From Dendrobium chrysotoxum (lineage: Eukaryota > Streptophyta > Magnoliopsida > Asparagales > Orchidaceae): a stretch of DNA of 64,000 bases. A program made the position numbers and the translations under genes. A model generated the notes under the pieces. It ran no database searches and had not been told where the DNA came from. It saw only the letters and a list, made by a program, of their open reading frames with translations. Each line of letters begins with the position of its first letter. The first letter of the stretch is position 1. The DNA lies in NCBI GenBank assembly GCA_019925795.1, contig CM034303.1, forward strand, positions 2,852,001 through 2,916,000. Direction: 5' to 3'. Below, piece by piece: positions 47,813-59,553 of the stretch.

Positions 47813-49336
47813 TTATATTGCAGAGGAGGGTAGGGATGACGCACGGCCACCCCTCTCCGCTATCACCACAGGCAGCCCTCCGGCCATATACGCGGTCAAC
47901 AGAGGCACCATCACCGGCGCCTCCTTGCCCACCCACCTCAACTCGAACCGCCGCAAGAATGTCGCCGCCATGAACTTCATCTGAATCATGGCCATCTCCT
48001 TCCCCAAACACACCCTCGGCCCTGCTTGAAACACCGGAAATTTATACGGCGACATCCTCACAACCCCCCCACCAACAGCTGCAACCCATCTCTCCGGCCG
48101 AAACTCCTTCCAATCCTTCCCCCATATTGCCTCCGTTCTCCCCATTCCGTAAGGAAAGTACATTATTCTATCTCCTTTGCTTATCGTCGTGCCGTCTGGA
48201 AGAACGTCGTCCCCTTCTGCATGCTTGGAGTCCCATGCCACCGGTGGATACAGCCTCATACTCTCCATCAAGCTCGCCTCCAAGTAGCTCAACTGTTTCA
48301 AACTCTCATAGCTCATCTCTTCCTCACTCCTAATCAACGTGTTGATCTCATTGATTATTTTCTCTTCTACATCCGGATGGGTTGAAACTAGCCAGAAGAA
48401 CCACGTCAGCGCCGACGAGGTCGTGTCCCTCCCCGCCATGAGAAAGCTTATGACCATATCTCTGATCTCCTCAGCTTCTCCATGAATCCCCCTTTCAAGA
48501 AGACGTGAGAGAAAACTATTCGGCGGATTATCCATTTCTCTGGTTTTGAGGATAATGTCCGTCACTAATCGATGAATGAGATCGACGGCCTCGCGGAGGC
48601 GCCTCTCCGAACCAAATCCAAGAGCTCGTTTGGCCTTCCACAAGAAAGCTAATGGCGCCGACCCCCTCCGCGCGCTTATTTCAGATGCGACATCCAACGC
48701 CTCCGCCAACTGTAAATGAGCGGTGGATGGGCCGAGGAACACTCGGCATATGACGCGGAAGGATAGCCCGCGGAGGAGGTTTTGTAAGTCGACGACTGTT
48801 CTTCCATCAGCTACAAGGTTTGGGAGGAAGTGAGTAGATATCTCTGGGCGGAGGATGTGGTTGATGAGGTCGCGGAGAGAGCGGAGGGTGAAGGCATGAC
48901 TGGCAACTTTACGTTGGGAGAGCCAGAGATGGCCGTCGGAGTTGAAGATGCCGCGACCGAGGAGATCGCCAAGGATGTCGGTGAAAGGCTTGCCTTTGGG
49001 GTAGTTGTGGAAGTTGGTGCTGAGGATGTGCTCGACATTGGAGGGGATGGCGGTGACGATGGTGCGGCGGGCACCAAGGCGGGAGAGGCTGATGGTGCTC
49101 GACCGAGAGGCGGCGAGGAGGTCGGTGTACCAATGTAGAAGGCGGTGGCGGTTGCGGTAGAAAGGGATGAGACAGCCTATGAGAGGGTAGGACTTGGGGC
49201 CGTATGAGGAGGGTGCTTTAGCAGCTGGAAATAGAAGCTTGATCAGGACATGTAAGAGCAGGGAACTTAGAACAATAAGGAGGGCAATCACCTCCACCAT
49301 TGCCGGAGAACTTAGTGATGAGAATTGCAGATGCAA
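47813..49336 (-). CDS. CYP94: Cytochrome P450, CYP94 family
   Basis: An intact, intronless 507-residue frame. It has an N-terminal membrane anchor (residues about 14-36), an I-helix oxygen-binding motif AGRDTT (301-306), the K-helix ExxR (358-361, ESMR), PERW (414-417) and the heme loop FQAGPRVCLG with Cys443. KGKPFTDILGDLLGRGIFN near 114-132 is typical of CYP94. Family members are ER-bound omega-hydroxylases of fatty acids; CYP94B and CYP94C enzymes oxidise jasmonoyl-isoleucine and so switch off jasmonate signalling. I lean to the B/C side but cannot separate them. A second Met at residue 13 (49300), just before the anchor, could be the true start. The gene is GC-rich, unlike the AT-rich DNA around it. 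A TATA box lies 88 nt upstream. A broken relative lies at 38164-38445. Confidence 0.95.
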   Translation of the reverse strand: MHLQFSSLSSPAMVEVIALLIVLSSLLLHVLIKLLFPAAKAPSSYGPKSYPLIGCLIPFYRNRHRLLHWYTDLLAASRSSTISLSRLGARRTIVTAIPSNVEHILSTNFHNYPKGKPFTDILGDLLGRGIFNSDGHLWLSQRKVASHAFTLRSLRDLINHILRPEISTHFLPNLVADGRTVVDLQNLLRGLSFRVICRVFLGPSTAHLQLAEALDVASEISARRGSAPLAFLWKAKRALGFGSERRLREAVDLIHRLVTDIILKTREMDNPPNSFLSRLLERGIHGEAEEIRDMVISFLMAGRDTTSSALTWFFWLVSTHPDVEEKIINEINTLIRSEEEMSYESLKQLSYLEASLMESMRLYPPVAWDSKHAEGDDVLPDGTTISKGDRIMYFPYGMGRTEAIWGKDWKEFRPERWVAAVGGGVVRMSPYKFPVFQAGPRVCLGKEMAMIQMKFMAATFLRRFELRWVGKEAPVMVPLLTAYMAGGLPVVIAERGGRASSLPSSAI

Positions 49337-49423
49337 AAAGAAGGGAAAAGAGGGAGAGAGAGACCAAGAGAGAAAAAGTCTGCTCTTCGCTGTGTTGGGG
49401 AGAGATCAATGGTTCTAGTTGTG

Positions 49424-49432
49424 TATATATAA
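49424..49432 (-). promoter_or_regulatory. TATA box of the CYP94 gene
   Basis: The minus strand reads CGCTTATATATACAC, 88 nt before the first ATG. Transcription should start near 49395. The sequence is duplicated at 38105-38126. Confidence 0.7.
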
Positions 49433-49445
49433 GCGTTTGGTAAAA

Positions 49446-49926
49446 AGAGATTTTTAATTGGATTTGGTTTGTAACTTGTAAGGATGTGATTTGTCGGCAG
49501 AAAGATTTCGGAAGTTGGTGACTTTGTTTGATTTTCGGTTTATGTCAGCACCTTTTTCTTCAAAAAAATTCAAATTTGAAAAAAAAAAGGCTGCTTGAGG
49601 ATGGAAAAGAGCCACGAATGAATGCAGAAAAGTTTCCCCAAGAAAAAATGCAGAAAAGTTCGTGATTTACGAGCATGCAAAGTCGAATAATTAGTTTTTA
49701 GCACGTGAATTTTTACGCAGTCGCAGCCTTTATTACGTACTGATAAATGATAATATAACGTGAAACATGTGCTCCTAATGGATATATAGAAAGTTGTAGC
49801 TGTTCCTGATGAATCCTCTCTAACCTATATCGACCTCAAATTTTAGTGAATCTTTACACGTTCACTAAGCGTTTTTTCTTAATGATAATTCACTTCCATT
49901 GAGGATACTTAATTTAACATGAGTAT
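49446..49926 (-). other. Upstream region of the CYP94 gene
   Basis: AT-rich, with no assignable element. Regulatory sites were not identified with confidence. Confidence 0.4.
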
Positions 49927-50672
49927 TGTTGTGTGCAGGAACATATGCGGTAGTAGAGAGATATAGAGTTTAATATCGTAGCTTTGTACAAAGATCCAGC
50001 ACGCACACAAATAAGAGAGAGAGGTGCAACAATCATAAGAGATATCATAATTTTTACGTAAAAAATCTTGAAAAGGCAAAAAATCATGGGGCATTGCCCA
50101 GTTAAAATGATTCCGCTAGTGCTTATCGTTGAATTAAATGATATTCTTTCTCTTAGGAAGGCTTTGGCTCAATGTAACAAATATATATTATATAGAGCAC
50201 ATTACTCGGTTGGAGTTTGAAAAATTCAAAGACATGAGAACTATTCTCAAGAGAACATTGACATGTTCATTTGGTTGGTAAGATCATAGTCAGGTGACAA
50301 AGGTCAGGGGGGACTGTAGTCGGTGGGTGAAGAAGGTCGGAGGGACCGTAGTTAGGCGATGAGGTTGAAGGATAGTTGTTGGTAGGTGACGGAGGTCGTA
50401 GGGATCGTAATTGGACGATGGATGTTAAGGGTCCATAGTTGGGTGATGGAGGTCAGAGGGACGGTGGTCGGAGGAGCGTAGTCGGTGGTGACAAAGGTTG
50501 AAGGGACCATAGTCTATAGGCGACGGAGGTCGGAAGGACCATAGTCAGGCGACTGAGTTCGAAAGGACCATAGTCGATGAGCAATAATTGTTAGAAAGAC
50601 CGTAGTCCGACGACTGAGGTCGAATGACAGTAGTCTAGCAAAGGTTGTCAAAGGGATCGTAGTCTTGCGACC
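49927..50672 (-). repeat. Diverged partial LTR of the LARD-like family
   Basis: The minus strand of this stretch matches the last ~750 bp of the LTR at 43061-44532: it has the CAACA end, the GGATCTTTGTAC segment near 49989, and the GTCCGACTACGG-type repeats at 50286-50672. It is much more diverged than the two LTRs at 38-44 kb. No interior or partner LTR is found, so it is a solo or truncated LTR. Confidence 0.8.
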
Positions 50673-50689
50673 AGTGACAGAGCCAGCAA

Positions 50690-50720
50690 ATTTTTTTTTT
50701 TGGGGGGGGGGGGGGGGGAG
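50690..50720 (+). repeat. T-run followed by G-run
   Basis: About 11 T then 18 G (two bases of TGGGG mixing). Similar T/G or C runs are at 51590-51612 and 52117-52132. Runs of this kind are prone to sequencing error. Confidence 0.85.
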
Positions 50721-51640
50721 GAACAACTTCAACCTTGCTTCCACGTATATATGTGCATATATAGTTGCTGAGCAAGACTAAAAAGATTAATAACTGCTTA
50801 AAATCACAATTTGATGTATGTTAGGTAACATTAAAAGGTAAATCTGTTAACTTTTTTTTTATACAAATTAAGGGCGTAGCCCATTTCTATTAAAAGAGAA
50901 AGAAATTAGTTACATGTGCAGGTGGAAGGGAGCAAAACTATGAAGGGGGAGACATAGAAGCAATAAGAAAGTTGTCCCAAATGAAGCTTAAATCTCTTAT
51001 AATACAGCATCTATAAAACATTTTTTTTAATTATACTCATAAGACTTTAAAAATTAATTTTTAATTAATAATTTTATAATTAATTTTACATCTATTGTAA
51101 TCATTCCAAACAACCCTAAGCATGATGTAATCCCTTCTAATCCAAAAAAAATTTATTTGTTCTAAAATTCATCACCAAGGGAACATATATTCTAAAAATT
51201 GAGCAATTGAAAGGAAATGAAAAAAAAAAAAAACATGTTCATGCAAAAAAATTGGTTAAAAAAATCACCAAACAAATACTCACATAAAAAGGGAAATTAT
51301 CGGTTTTCGAGGGAGCATAGAAAATGACGTGCTAAAGAGTAGAAATGGTGCTCGGAAGGAGAAGGTCGAAGTCTGTCGTCAAGGGAGAAAAGACATTGGG
51401 AAAGCCTTTCCGGAGCCAGAAATTTTATTGCTGCCTATTCTTTCAATATTTTACCCCATTAGTCTTTCTCTCTCTACAGCTGAAGCATTGCATGGTCCGG
51501 TAGAAGGTGGATTGAAGACTTGAAATGGAAAAAGGCTGTAATCAATAAAATGAAAGCTGACAAGGGGTTATATGCTTAAGCTATAGAGAGTTTTTTTTTT
51601 AGGGGGGGGGGGAATGTGCCTGAGATCCCCTTAATAAAAT
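50721..51640 (+). other. Intergenic; includes a MITE end
   Basis: The right end of a Tourist-like MITE (AATAAGAAAGTTGTCCCAAA..) lies at 50961-50990 without its left partner. The rest is AT-rich and unassigned. Confidence 0.5.
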
Positions 51641-53405
51641 ATAGTGAAAAGAAAGAATAGAACCATCTTTGACATAGTGAAAAGTATCCTTAAAGAAGAG
51701 GTTGTCAAAGGAATTCTAGACAAAAGCAGTTGCATGTGTAGTTTAATTACTTTGCCAATAACCAATCACCGACAAAAATTATGTGAGAAGACACCTCAAG
51801 AAATATGGAGCAGAAAGAAGCCTGACATTTCTCATCTAAAATTTTTTAGAAGTATAGCTCATGTGCATGTCCCTAACAAAACAAGAAGTAAGTTAGATTA
51901 AAAAAAAGTGAGTAGTTTATTTTCATCAATTACAACACCAACTTAAAGGCTACAAGCCATACAATCCAAATATTATGAAGATAATCATCAATCAAGAAGG
52001 CATATTTGATGAAGAAGGAGAATGAAATTGAAGATCACATGAAGATTACAAGTTTAAAGAAGAATAAGAATAATAAGAAGGCACGGAGCAACCAAGGATG
52101 GAGCAATTAGCTACTCCCCCCCCCCCCCCCCCCAAAGTACTCATGAAAACTCATTTTCATTAATCAAATCAAGAGTTCAATGCTTCAAGAGCTTACTATA
52201 TCAACATGAGAGAACAAAGAATCAATAAAATCTTACTCTCTTTTGTCTCTTTGTTGATTGTGAACCCATAAATTTCTAAGAAGCTATACAAAGTTAGGAG
52301 TGAAAAGATGCTATGGATGAAGAAATCAAGGTAATTAAGAAAAAATGACACATGTGAACTAGCTTCACTTCATAAAGGAAACCCAGACAATTGACATAAA
52401 ATAGGTGTACAAAGCAACAAAAAAAAAAAAAAAAAAAGAATGTCAGATAAGAAGTCAAAAGATACAAAAAAAGATTAGTGATAAAAGATTACAATTAAAG
52501 AGTTGACAGCGACAATGATGAGATATTTGCTATCATTGCTCTATTAGAAATAATTAGACTATTCATTAATATGTGTATAACACATTACATAGCTATAAAG
52601 TCTGTTTTTTCGAATGGAATTATCGAAGAAGAAGTCTATAATCAACAACCACCATTTTACAAAGTCAAAAGACAAGAAGATAATGCTTTGAAGCTACAAA
52701 ATGATCTCTATAGGTTGAAGCAAACACCCAGAGCATGAGATAGCCAGATAGATAAGTAATTACAAAAGAAAGGCTTTATTAAATGCCCCTATATGAGCAT
52801 GTTATTTACAAGCTATTTACGGAGGAGTAATGTTCGTCGAAATTGCCGACGGATATGCGTCGAAAATTTTTGTAGAAAAATTTGGATGACTTTTGCGGTG
52901 GATTTTCTGCCACAAATTTATGGCAAAATATTTGTTGCGAATATTTTTTTTAAAATTAATTATTAATTTTAATATATAATAAGTTATAATTTAAATATAA
53001 AAAATAACAGTTTTAACAACTCTTTCTTTCTATCCAAGTGGGATCGGGCTCGTGGGTTGGGCGGTGGTTGGCTATGGCATTGCTGCGGGCGGGCTAGTGA
53101 GCTTGTAGTCATTTGTGGAAAAAATTTAGCTGAAAATTTGCCGTGAAATATAACGAGAACATTATTTTTGGAGCTCAAAATCCCTGCAACATATTTGCGA
53201 CGGATTATATCCGACGCAAATATTTTTCCGGCACGACTTTTAGCTTTGGAATATATTCCACCACCAAGCATATTTAGCAGCGAATTTTGCTTGTTTTGCA
53301 GCAAATCGATTTGATCGCCAGAAAATGTAATTAATCTCTTTCATCAAAATTTCTTGTAGTGAAAATAAGGACAAAGTTATTTTGATTATTTTTTTGTACG
53401 TCGAT
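51641..53405 (+). pseudogene. Ty1/copia retrotransposon remnant
   Basis: Integrase C-terminal sequence is seen at 51644-51901 (KNRTIFDIVKSILKE, KTPQEIWSRKKPDISHLKFF). RT is seen at about 52600-52820 (FSNGIIEEEVYNQQPP, LYRLKQTPRA, GFIKCPY). The RT core FLYVDDLIFT follows at 53369-53400. Stops and frameshifts are frequent. A CACTA derivative separates the last two pieces. LTRs were not recognised. Confidence 0.85.
52820..53360. mobile_element. Non-autonomous CACTA derivative inside the copia remnant
   Basis: The right end reads AAATTTCTTGTAGTG, the complement of the CACTACAAGAAATTT terminus common in plant CACTA elements. Subterminal CGACGGAT and GTCGCAAAT-type motifs occur on both sides (52836-52925 and 53190-53230). 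The left terminus is not recognisable. It interrupts copia RT coding sequence. Confidence 0.72.
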
Positions 53406-53426
53406 GACTTGATATTCACCTAAACC

Positions 53427-53640
53427 AATCATTGGATTAAACTGTATTTAGTTAGTGATGATTTCTTTAAATTTGTATCAAGCAAAATAAGAAATAAGTG
53501 AACAAGTAATTAATCTCTTTCATCAAAATATATCAATGGATTAAAATGTGTTTGATTAGTGATGATATCATTAAATTTGTATCAAGCAAAATAAAAAATA
53601 AGAGAACAAGTAATTAATCTCTTTCATGATCAAAATATAT
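53427..53640 (+). repeat. 104-bp tandem duplication
   Basis: GGATTAAACTGT (53434) and GGATTAAAATGT (53538) start two copies that share TTTAAATTTGTATCAAGCAA and TAATTAATCTCTTTCAT. A piece of the unit (TAATTAATCTCTTTCATCAA) also lies at 53327, inside the CACTA derivative. Confidence 0.85.
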
Positions 53641-53989
53641 CCTCTCTCCCTAACTTGTTCCAGTTCTAAAAGCTTTCCCATTATAAGAAGATGTACAAAT
53701 TCAGAGAATCAAAGTAAAATAAGCTAAACAAAATCCCAAACGCTGGAGCTCCAATTAGCTTTTGAAAGAGCGAAATCTGTTTATCCTTTTCATCGTAAGC
53801 TCTATTTTCAACTGCTGAAATAAGCTGACATCTTCTGGAGTGAAATATACAGAAAACAAAGGAGCAAAGTCAATAAAAATGAAACCGCACAACATTCACG
53901 TGAGTCAAATAAGTCGATATCTCTCGTCAGAAAGCTCAAGTACAAAGCTGCGTAGAGCAATGAAGAAGAGATAGAGGAGAGATATTTGA

Positions 53990-53990
53990 A

Positions 53991-54029
<39 letters not shown>
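53990..54029. repeat. (CT)n(CA)n microsatellite
   Basis: About 13 CT units pass directly into about 7 CA units. Confidence 0.95.
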
Positions 54030-54564
54030 TAGGAGACAAAAACTTGGATAATGGCTTATCAGAAATCTAGAAATTATTTGTGTGCATAACTCACCAATTT
54101 TCTATGTATTTCATTAACATTTCAGTTCTTTATCATGTAAAATTATTGGGAAAAAAAATTAATAGAGGAACCCAATGAGGCTAAGAGAGTAATAGTAATC
54201 CGATCTGAGTAAAACTCAAGCACTTGAAGCATATATAGATTCTTCATGAGCGACTCGACAAGATGAATTCAATGAGCTCAAAATCATCTAATTTAGAGGT
54301 CATTAATGTACTCAAATGCTGAATAAATAATTTATGATCAAAAGAATCAATATGAGTAATTCAATATAGTGTTTTTTTATTATGATTAAATATTATCAAA
54401 ATATTTTTTTTTCAAAAGGACATGACTAAATAAAACTTCATTTTCTACATGGGCAAAGGGCTCGGAGCTAAAAGAAAATGAAGAACTCCATCATCTTACT
54501 TCACAATTGACCTCTACGATCACCATACGCAACCATAACTATCATTACCTAACTACTAATTAAT
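54030..54564 (+). other. Intergenic, nothing recognised
   Basis: AT-rich sequence without coding or repeat signature. Confidence 0.4.
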
Positions 54565-54866
54565 TAGGAGTGTCAATAATTGACCCAACCCAAAAAAGTT
54601 GCATTCGGGTTGACCCGCAAAATTCATTTTTTTATTCGAAAATGAAATGTTTTAACATATTTCTTCTTAATATTTTTAAATATACGAATATAATCTTATT
54701 ATTTTTGTATCAAATGTTATAAATTTTATAGTTAATAAGTTATAAACGAAAATTAATCAAAACGGATAAATGGGTCAAATGCAAGTCGTTTAGGTTGCCA
54801 GCCGATTAGATTCGAGTTGACTAAATTCAAGTCAAACTCGAAGCCGACCCATTTTGACATCCCTAC
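54565..54866. mobile_element. GGGTT/GACCC-type element, copy C
   Basis: The left end TAGGAGTGTCAATAATTGAC and the right end CATTTTGACATCCCTA match the termini of copies A and B. The AT-rich core has the same GAATATAATCTTATTATTTT phrase. Confidence 0.75.
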
Positions 54867-55282
54867 TACTAATATATATAAAGACATAGATATGCAGTTG
54901 AGAAAGGAGAGATGAGGAAGAGAAGATATCTCATATGGCAATTACCAATTGCAGGTAGGGATCAAATTGGATAATATTTAAATCCACACGTGACTTATGC
55001 AATGCTTAAATAAAATCTGTCACATTCCAATTAAATAACGTAACAGATCCCATACCTCTTAGCCCTAGCATTGTCACATAGCATCATTTTTTTTATAATG
55101 TTCTTTTTTATTATTGTAAAAATCTTATTAATTTTTTTTTTAATGTGATCGTGAATGTGACACATATTAACTTATACTAATGAAAGAAAATAAATAAATA
55201 AATATATATAAATGATTTGGTACCATCATAATCATATTTTATTCATACATCGTATATATAATGTGCAAATTTAAGATCTCTT
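54867..55282 (+). other. Intergenic, nothing recognised
   Basis: AT-rich, no coding signal. Confidence 0.4.
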
Positions 55283-55406
55283 AGGTTTTAATTGTTTGTG
55301 ATGGTTTTCTTACTGCTTCTTAAAGCAGCTTTTTAGTACAAAAATTAAATTTTTATGCTAGAAAACAGATTTAAAAGCAGTAAGAAAGCCGTCCCAAACA
55401 AAGCCT
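55283..55406. mobile_element. Tourist-like MITE, copy 4
   Basis: The ends GGTTTTAATTGTTTGTGATG and GCCGTCCCAAACAAAGCC surround CTTACTGCTTCTTAAAGCAG and the same TTTTTAGTACAAAAATTAAA core as copy 1. Confidence 0.85.
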
Positions 55407-55644
55407 TTATCAAAAGCCTAAGCTCCCAATCAATTGATTGAAATAAAATGCATAGCTCAAAATCTTAAATAAAAAGAGCGCAAAATCCTTAACAAAGTAG
55501 CATTTTCGAAGGAATTTTGAGAGCATTGGCTCAATATATTATAACATAATCCATTAATCCAAAGCCCATTAATTAATTTTTTTATTTTAAAAAAATTATA
55601 AATTCAAGTCATATATTTTGATATTTATTAAAAATCATTCTTTA

Positions 55645-55733
<89 letters not shown>

Positions 55734-56280
55734 TGAAAATACATTTATAAATTTTTAATTATGAAAATATAAAAAATAAAATAAAGCAAGATCCAATGAT
55801 GAGGAGCTTGAATGAATTTTGATCAGATGGTGTGAAGTTCAAGCCAGTATAGAGTCAAAAGGAGAGATTAAAATCGAAGAAAAGCATAGTAAAAAATTTG
55901 CAATATGAAAAATCTCAATATTGTGGAAAAATTCTTACAATGATGTGAATGCTAATTTGAACTTAGGATGTCAAAAGTAAACATTTTTCTCAATGTATGT
56001 AAATCAAAAGCCCACTTGGTGGCAGCTTTCTCTGCGCGCCACCACGCACATCTCATCATATTGTATGGAAAATCTCGACCCTCATAACTAAATAAATCAT
56101 ATTTGATTTTGAATAACATGGCATTATGCAATCCTTGCTTTTAACACATAAAATTCCAACTGGATTCTCTGTTCATCCTGCGTTCTTTACTTGGTTTAAC
56201 TTACGCACTAATCTGACTCTCACATTAAAACTTACAAATAAAATCATATAGCTCACTTTAGCTCAAAATAAACGGCTAGT
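55407..56280 (+). other. Intergenic with an (AT)n microsatellite
   Basis: An AT dinucleotide run occupies about 55647-55730. The remainder is AT-rich with no gene recognised. Confidence 0.5.
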
Positions 56281-57566
56281 TCTGGGTGAGCTCTGGCGAT
56301 TTTTGTGCGCCTCTCTGTTCATCCTGCGTTCTTTACTGTAGATTGTGGCTTGCTTTTACTTTTTGGTTTTAGATTTTGTTTTTTCGATTGCTGGGGGTAT
56401 TCCGACTCTTGTGGTTTTCATTTGAGGCTTTTCTAGGGTTTTCTCTCCGTGGAAGATGACGACTCCGTCGTCATCTATCGCTTCGTTTTCCTCCCATCTA
56501 GAGGGCCGCTCGCGGTCTTTCAAGGATGTGGTTTCTGGATCCTCTTCATCTACTCCTAAACTTTCATTTGTGCAAACTTCATTTAAGGGTTGTCCTGCTC
56601 TTATGTTCGATGATTCAGTGATTTCTCAGTTGGCGGCCCCTTTTACTCTTACGTTGGTTGATAAATTTGTTTTAAGAAGACCTAACCTAGATGTTATCCG
56701 GAAATTTTTTGTGAGTTTGAAGCTATCTGGTGCTTTTCATGTGGGTTTGCTGGATCCTCGTCACATAGCGATTCGACTGTCGAATGATCTTGATTATAGT
56801 CGCATCTTTGCTCAAAGATCTTATTATATTCAAGCTTGCCAAATGCGACTTCTCAAATGGACGCCTGAATTCGATGTGAGGGAAGAATCTCCCATCACCC
56901 CGGTTTGGATTTCCTTTCCCCACTTGCATCTACATTTTTTTAACTAGCAAATTTTATTTGGCCTTGCGTCAATTTTTGGGAGGCCTTTGCAAACTGATCA
57001 GGCCACCGCTTCTATTTCTCGCCCTTCTGTTGCTCGTGTGCTTGTTGAAATTGATGTTTCAAAAAAATATCTGAATGAAATTTGGATAGGTTCTAAACTT
57101 AATCGCTATTTTCAAAAGGTTGAATTCGAAAATTTTCCTATATTCTTTTCTCATTGTAAAATGCATGGGCATGGGGTTAATGATTGCTTTAAGCTGCATC
57201 CGCAATTATGTAAAGAGAAAACTATATCTAAGGCCATTTCTCCTGTCGAGGGGAAACTTAGTGATGATAATTTGGATGTGGCTAATTTGGTTGTTTCTAA
57301 TATATCCCGTGCTACTAATTTGGATGTTATTAATGAAGCTGTTTTGCCTAATCCTTCTATAACACCTGTCTCGGCGGATCCTTCCTCTCGGGTGGCTATC
57401 CCTTGGGTGGAAGACTTAGTGAACGATAACTCTGAGTTTGAGGGTCCTGATACTGTGAAACAAAATCAATTAATTATTCATTCATCTAATGAGGTTATTG
57501 TTGGTGTTGAAAAGCGGGTTTTAAAAAATTTAGTTTTCTTTGAGAAATTTATTTCAAGAGTTCAAT
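56281..57566 (+). pseudogene. L1-type LINE, 5' region and ORF1 (left part)
   Basis: The frame from ATG 56456 encodes a DUF4283-like domain (residues about 30-160: LTLVDKFVLRRPNLDVI, MRLLKWTPEFDVRE, PVWISFPHLHLHFF). After one TAG (56945-56947), the same frame continues with FGRPLQTDQATA, RVLVEIDVSKKY and a zf-CCHC_4 remnant (HCKMHGHGVNDC; the first Cys is lost). These domains are typical of ORF1 of plant L1 LINEs. GC-richer sequence from 56281 is the probable 5' UTR. The frame is cut near 57566 by a large repeat and resumes at 63831. Confidence 0.85.
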
Positions 57567-59510
57567 TTTAAAATCGAACACTTCATTACGAATGATACAT
57601 TGCCACGAGAGATAATGATATCATTCCTTAATGAGTTCAGAAGATGAAATTGAAAGCTTCACCTTGGTTATGATAATCAGATTCAAAAAATAACAACATA
57701 TAACCCCGAAGGGTCAATATGATGTTATATCAAGAATCTGATTATAATGACCTAGGAGAGGGATCATTATCTTCATATTCAAAATCATGACGATAAGCGA
57801 TATACCTCCCTAAGGGGAGAGGATACCACTTATTATCGATTATTTGAATATGAGGATATTGATCGTTGTTGACTTAATTTTCTCAAAGAAGACCAATTAA
57901 GTTTTTTTAAAAAAAATTGATTTTTTTGAAAATTAGATGCGGGTTCTAAATCTCCTACGAGCGCAAGCCCTCGTAGTTAATTACATCGTGAGAGATCCGA
58001 GTCCCCTACGAAAACTTTCGATTAAAATAATGGCAGAAATTTTATTTAGAGATTTCTAGGAGTGATACAAAAAGGTGAATTTGGATTTTGAAAAGGGATT
58101 GGATCAAATTTTGGACAGTTATTTTAGAGTCAAATGAGGAAGGGTAGGAGACACTTTGAGATTCTGAAGCAATTCAGAAGTGTCCCGACCTAAGCTAAGT
58201 GTTGGGTTTTAAATTTTAGATTGAAAGAATGTTTAATTTGAGTTGAGCATTTTATTAGAAATTTGGGATTACATTCCCGGAGGTTGGGGTCTTATAACTC
58301 AAAGTCTGCCCCGGATCCTAACTCTAAATTTGGACACTGGAACACAGTAGTCTGAACCTAACTAATGCAGTGCAAAACCTGGACTTACCCTGGCTTGGAT
58401 TGGGGAGCCAGCTAAACCACCTAAACGCTTCAAAACCATGAGTCCGGTCTTTTGATGCAGAGTGATCATGGACGCTATTTAAGATTGGTTTAAGAAGTTG
58501 GGGTCGACATCTAGAGCAGATTCCTAATTGACCCCTTGACTTATGTCGGGTGGAATGCTTAGACTAAAATGCAATTAAAATTTTAATTTAATTAGTTTCT
58601 AATGCGATGCATGTTGATTCAAATTTCTCAATCAAGTATGCATGAGATTTTTAAAAAAAGGCTTATAAAATAATAATTTTTTGAAAAGACTAGACTTCCC
58701 CAGGTCCAGCACCTCATCCTCATAGGTCGGATTATCTGGACTCTACCCGCAAGCGGGGAAGTATCTTATAGCAAGGGGGGAGAGAGATGCAGTAATATGC
58801 ATGCGACCCCGGACGATTCCGGCTATTCCCTAAGTCGTTAAGTTCCTATGTTATTTAAATCTTAAAATTTTAAATATTAGTTACGAGTAAAAATATTTTT
58901 AGTCCTTAAAGAGCCTAACGAAGTCCAGGCTAAAATAAAAAAAATAACATGCAAGCGCCAAAGAAGTAGGAAAAACAGGCAATCCTATACGCAATCAAAT
59001 TAAATTACAACACATTAAATAATCAAATTAATTAAGTAAATGTCCATAGGCAAATTGCCTTGCTTATTACAACCCAGATTTATATAAATTAAAAGTGGTC
59101 GGGCACCACTAACAATAACCCGGATTTTAATCCTAATACAGACGCAAGTGACTTTGACTGGGATACTCTATGTCTTCAACTTCTTGGTCTTCTCTTCCTC
59201 GAACTCCTTGGATTCTTCGTGATCGGATATCCAAAGGGAAAAGAGAACTCTTCCCTTGAGGGGAAGGTTACTCTTTCCACTTTGGGTAGTAAAATAATCC
59301 AAATTTGGAGTTCCAAATGGATAAGGACTATCCCCCCAAGGGGTATCCTTTCCTCTTTGGAATCCAATCTTTGGATCTTTATATCCCAACTCAAATGTAC
59401 ACTTTCACAACTCAACACTCAAATAAATTACATGAATATAAAAATAAAAATTCTAGACTCTCCTGCAGGGTTATCCTAAGCATTTAAATATTAAAATACA
59501 TCCCAAGCAG

Positions 59511-59513
<3 letters not shown>

Positions 59514-59550
<37 letters not shown>
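59514..59550. repeat. (TA)n microsatellite
   Basis: About 18 TA units. Confidence 0.9.

Positions 59551-59553
<3 letters not shown>

Noticed and set aside
48026..49138. Plus-strand frames opposite the P450 gene
   Set aside because: They are shadows of a GC-rich coding region on the minus strand; the P450 frame carries all family motifs.
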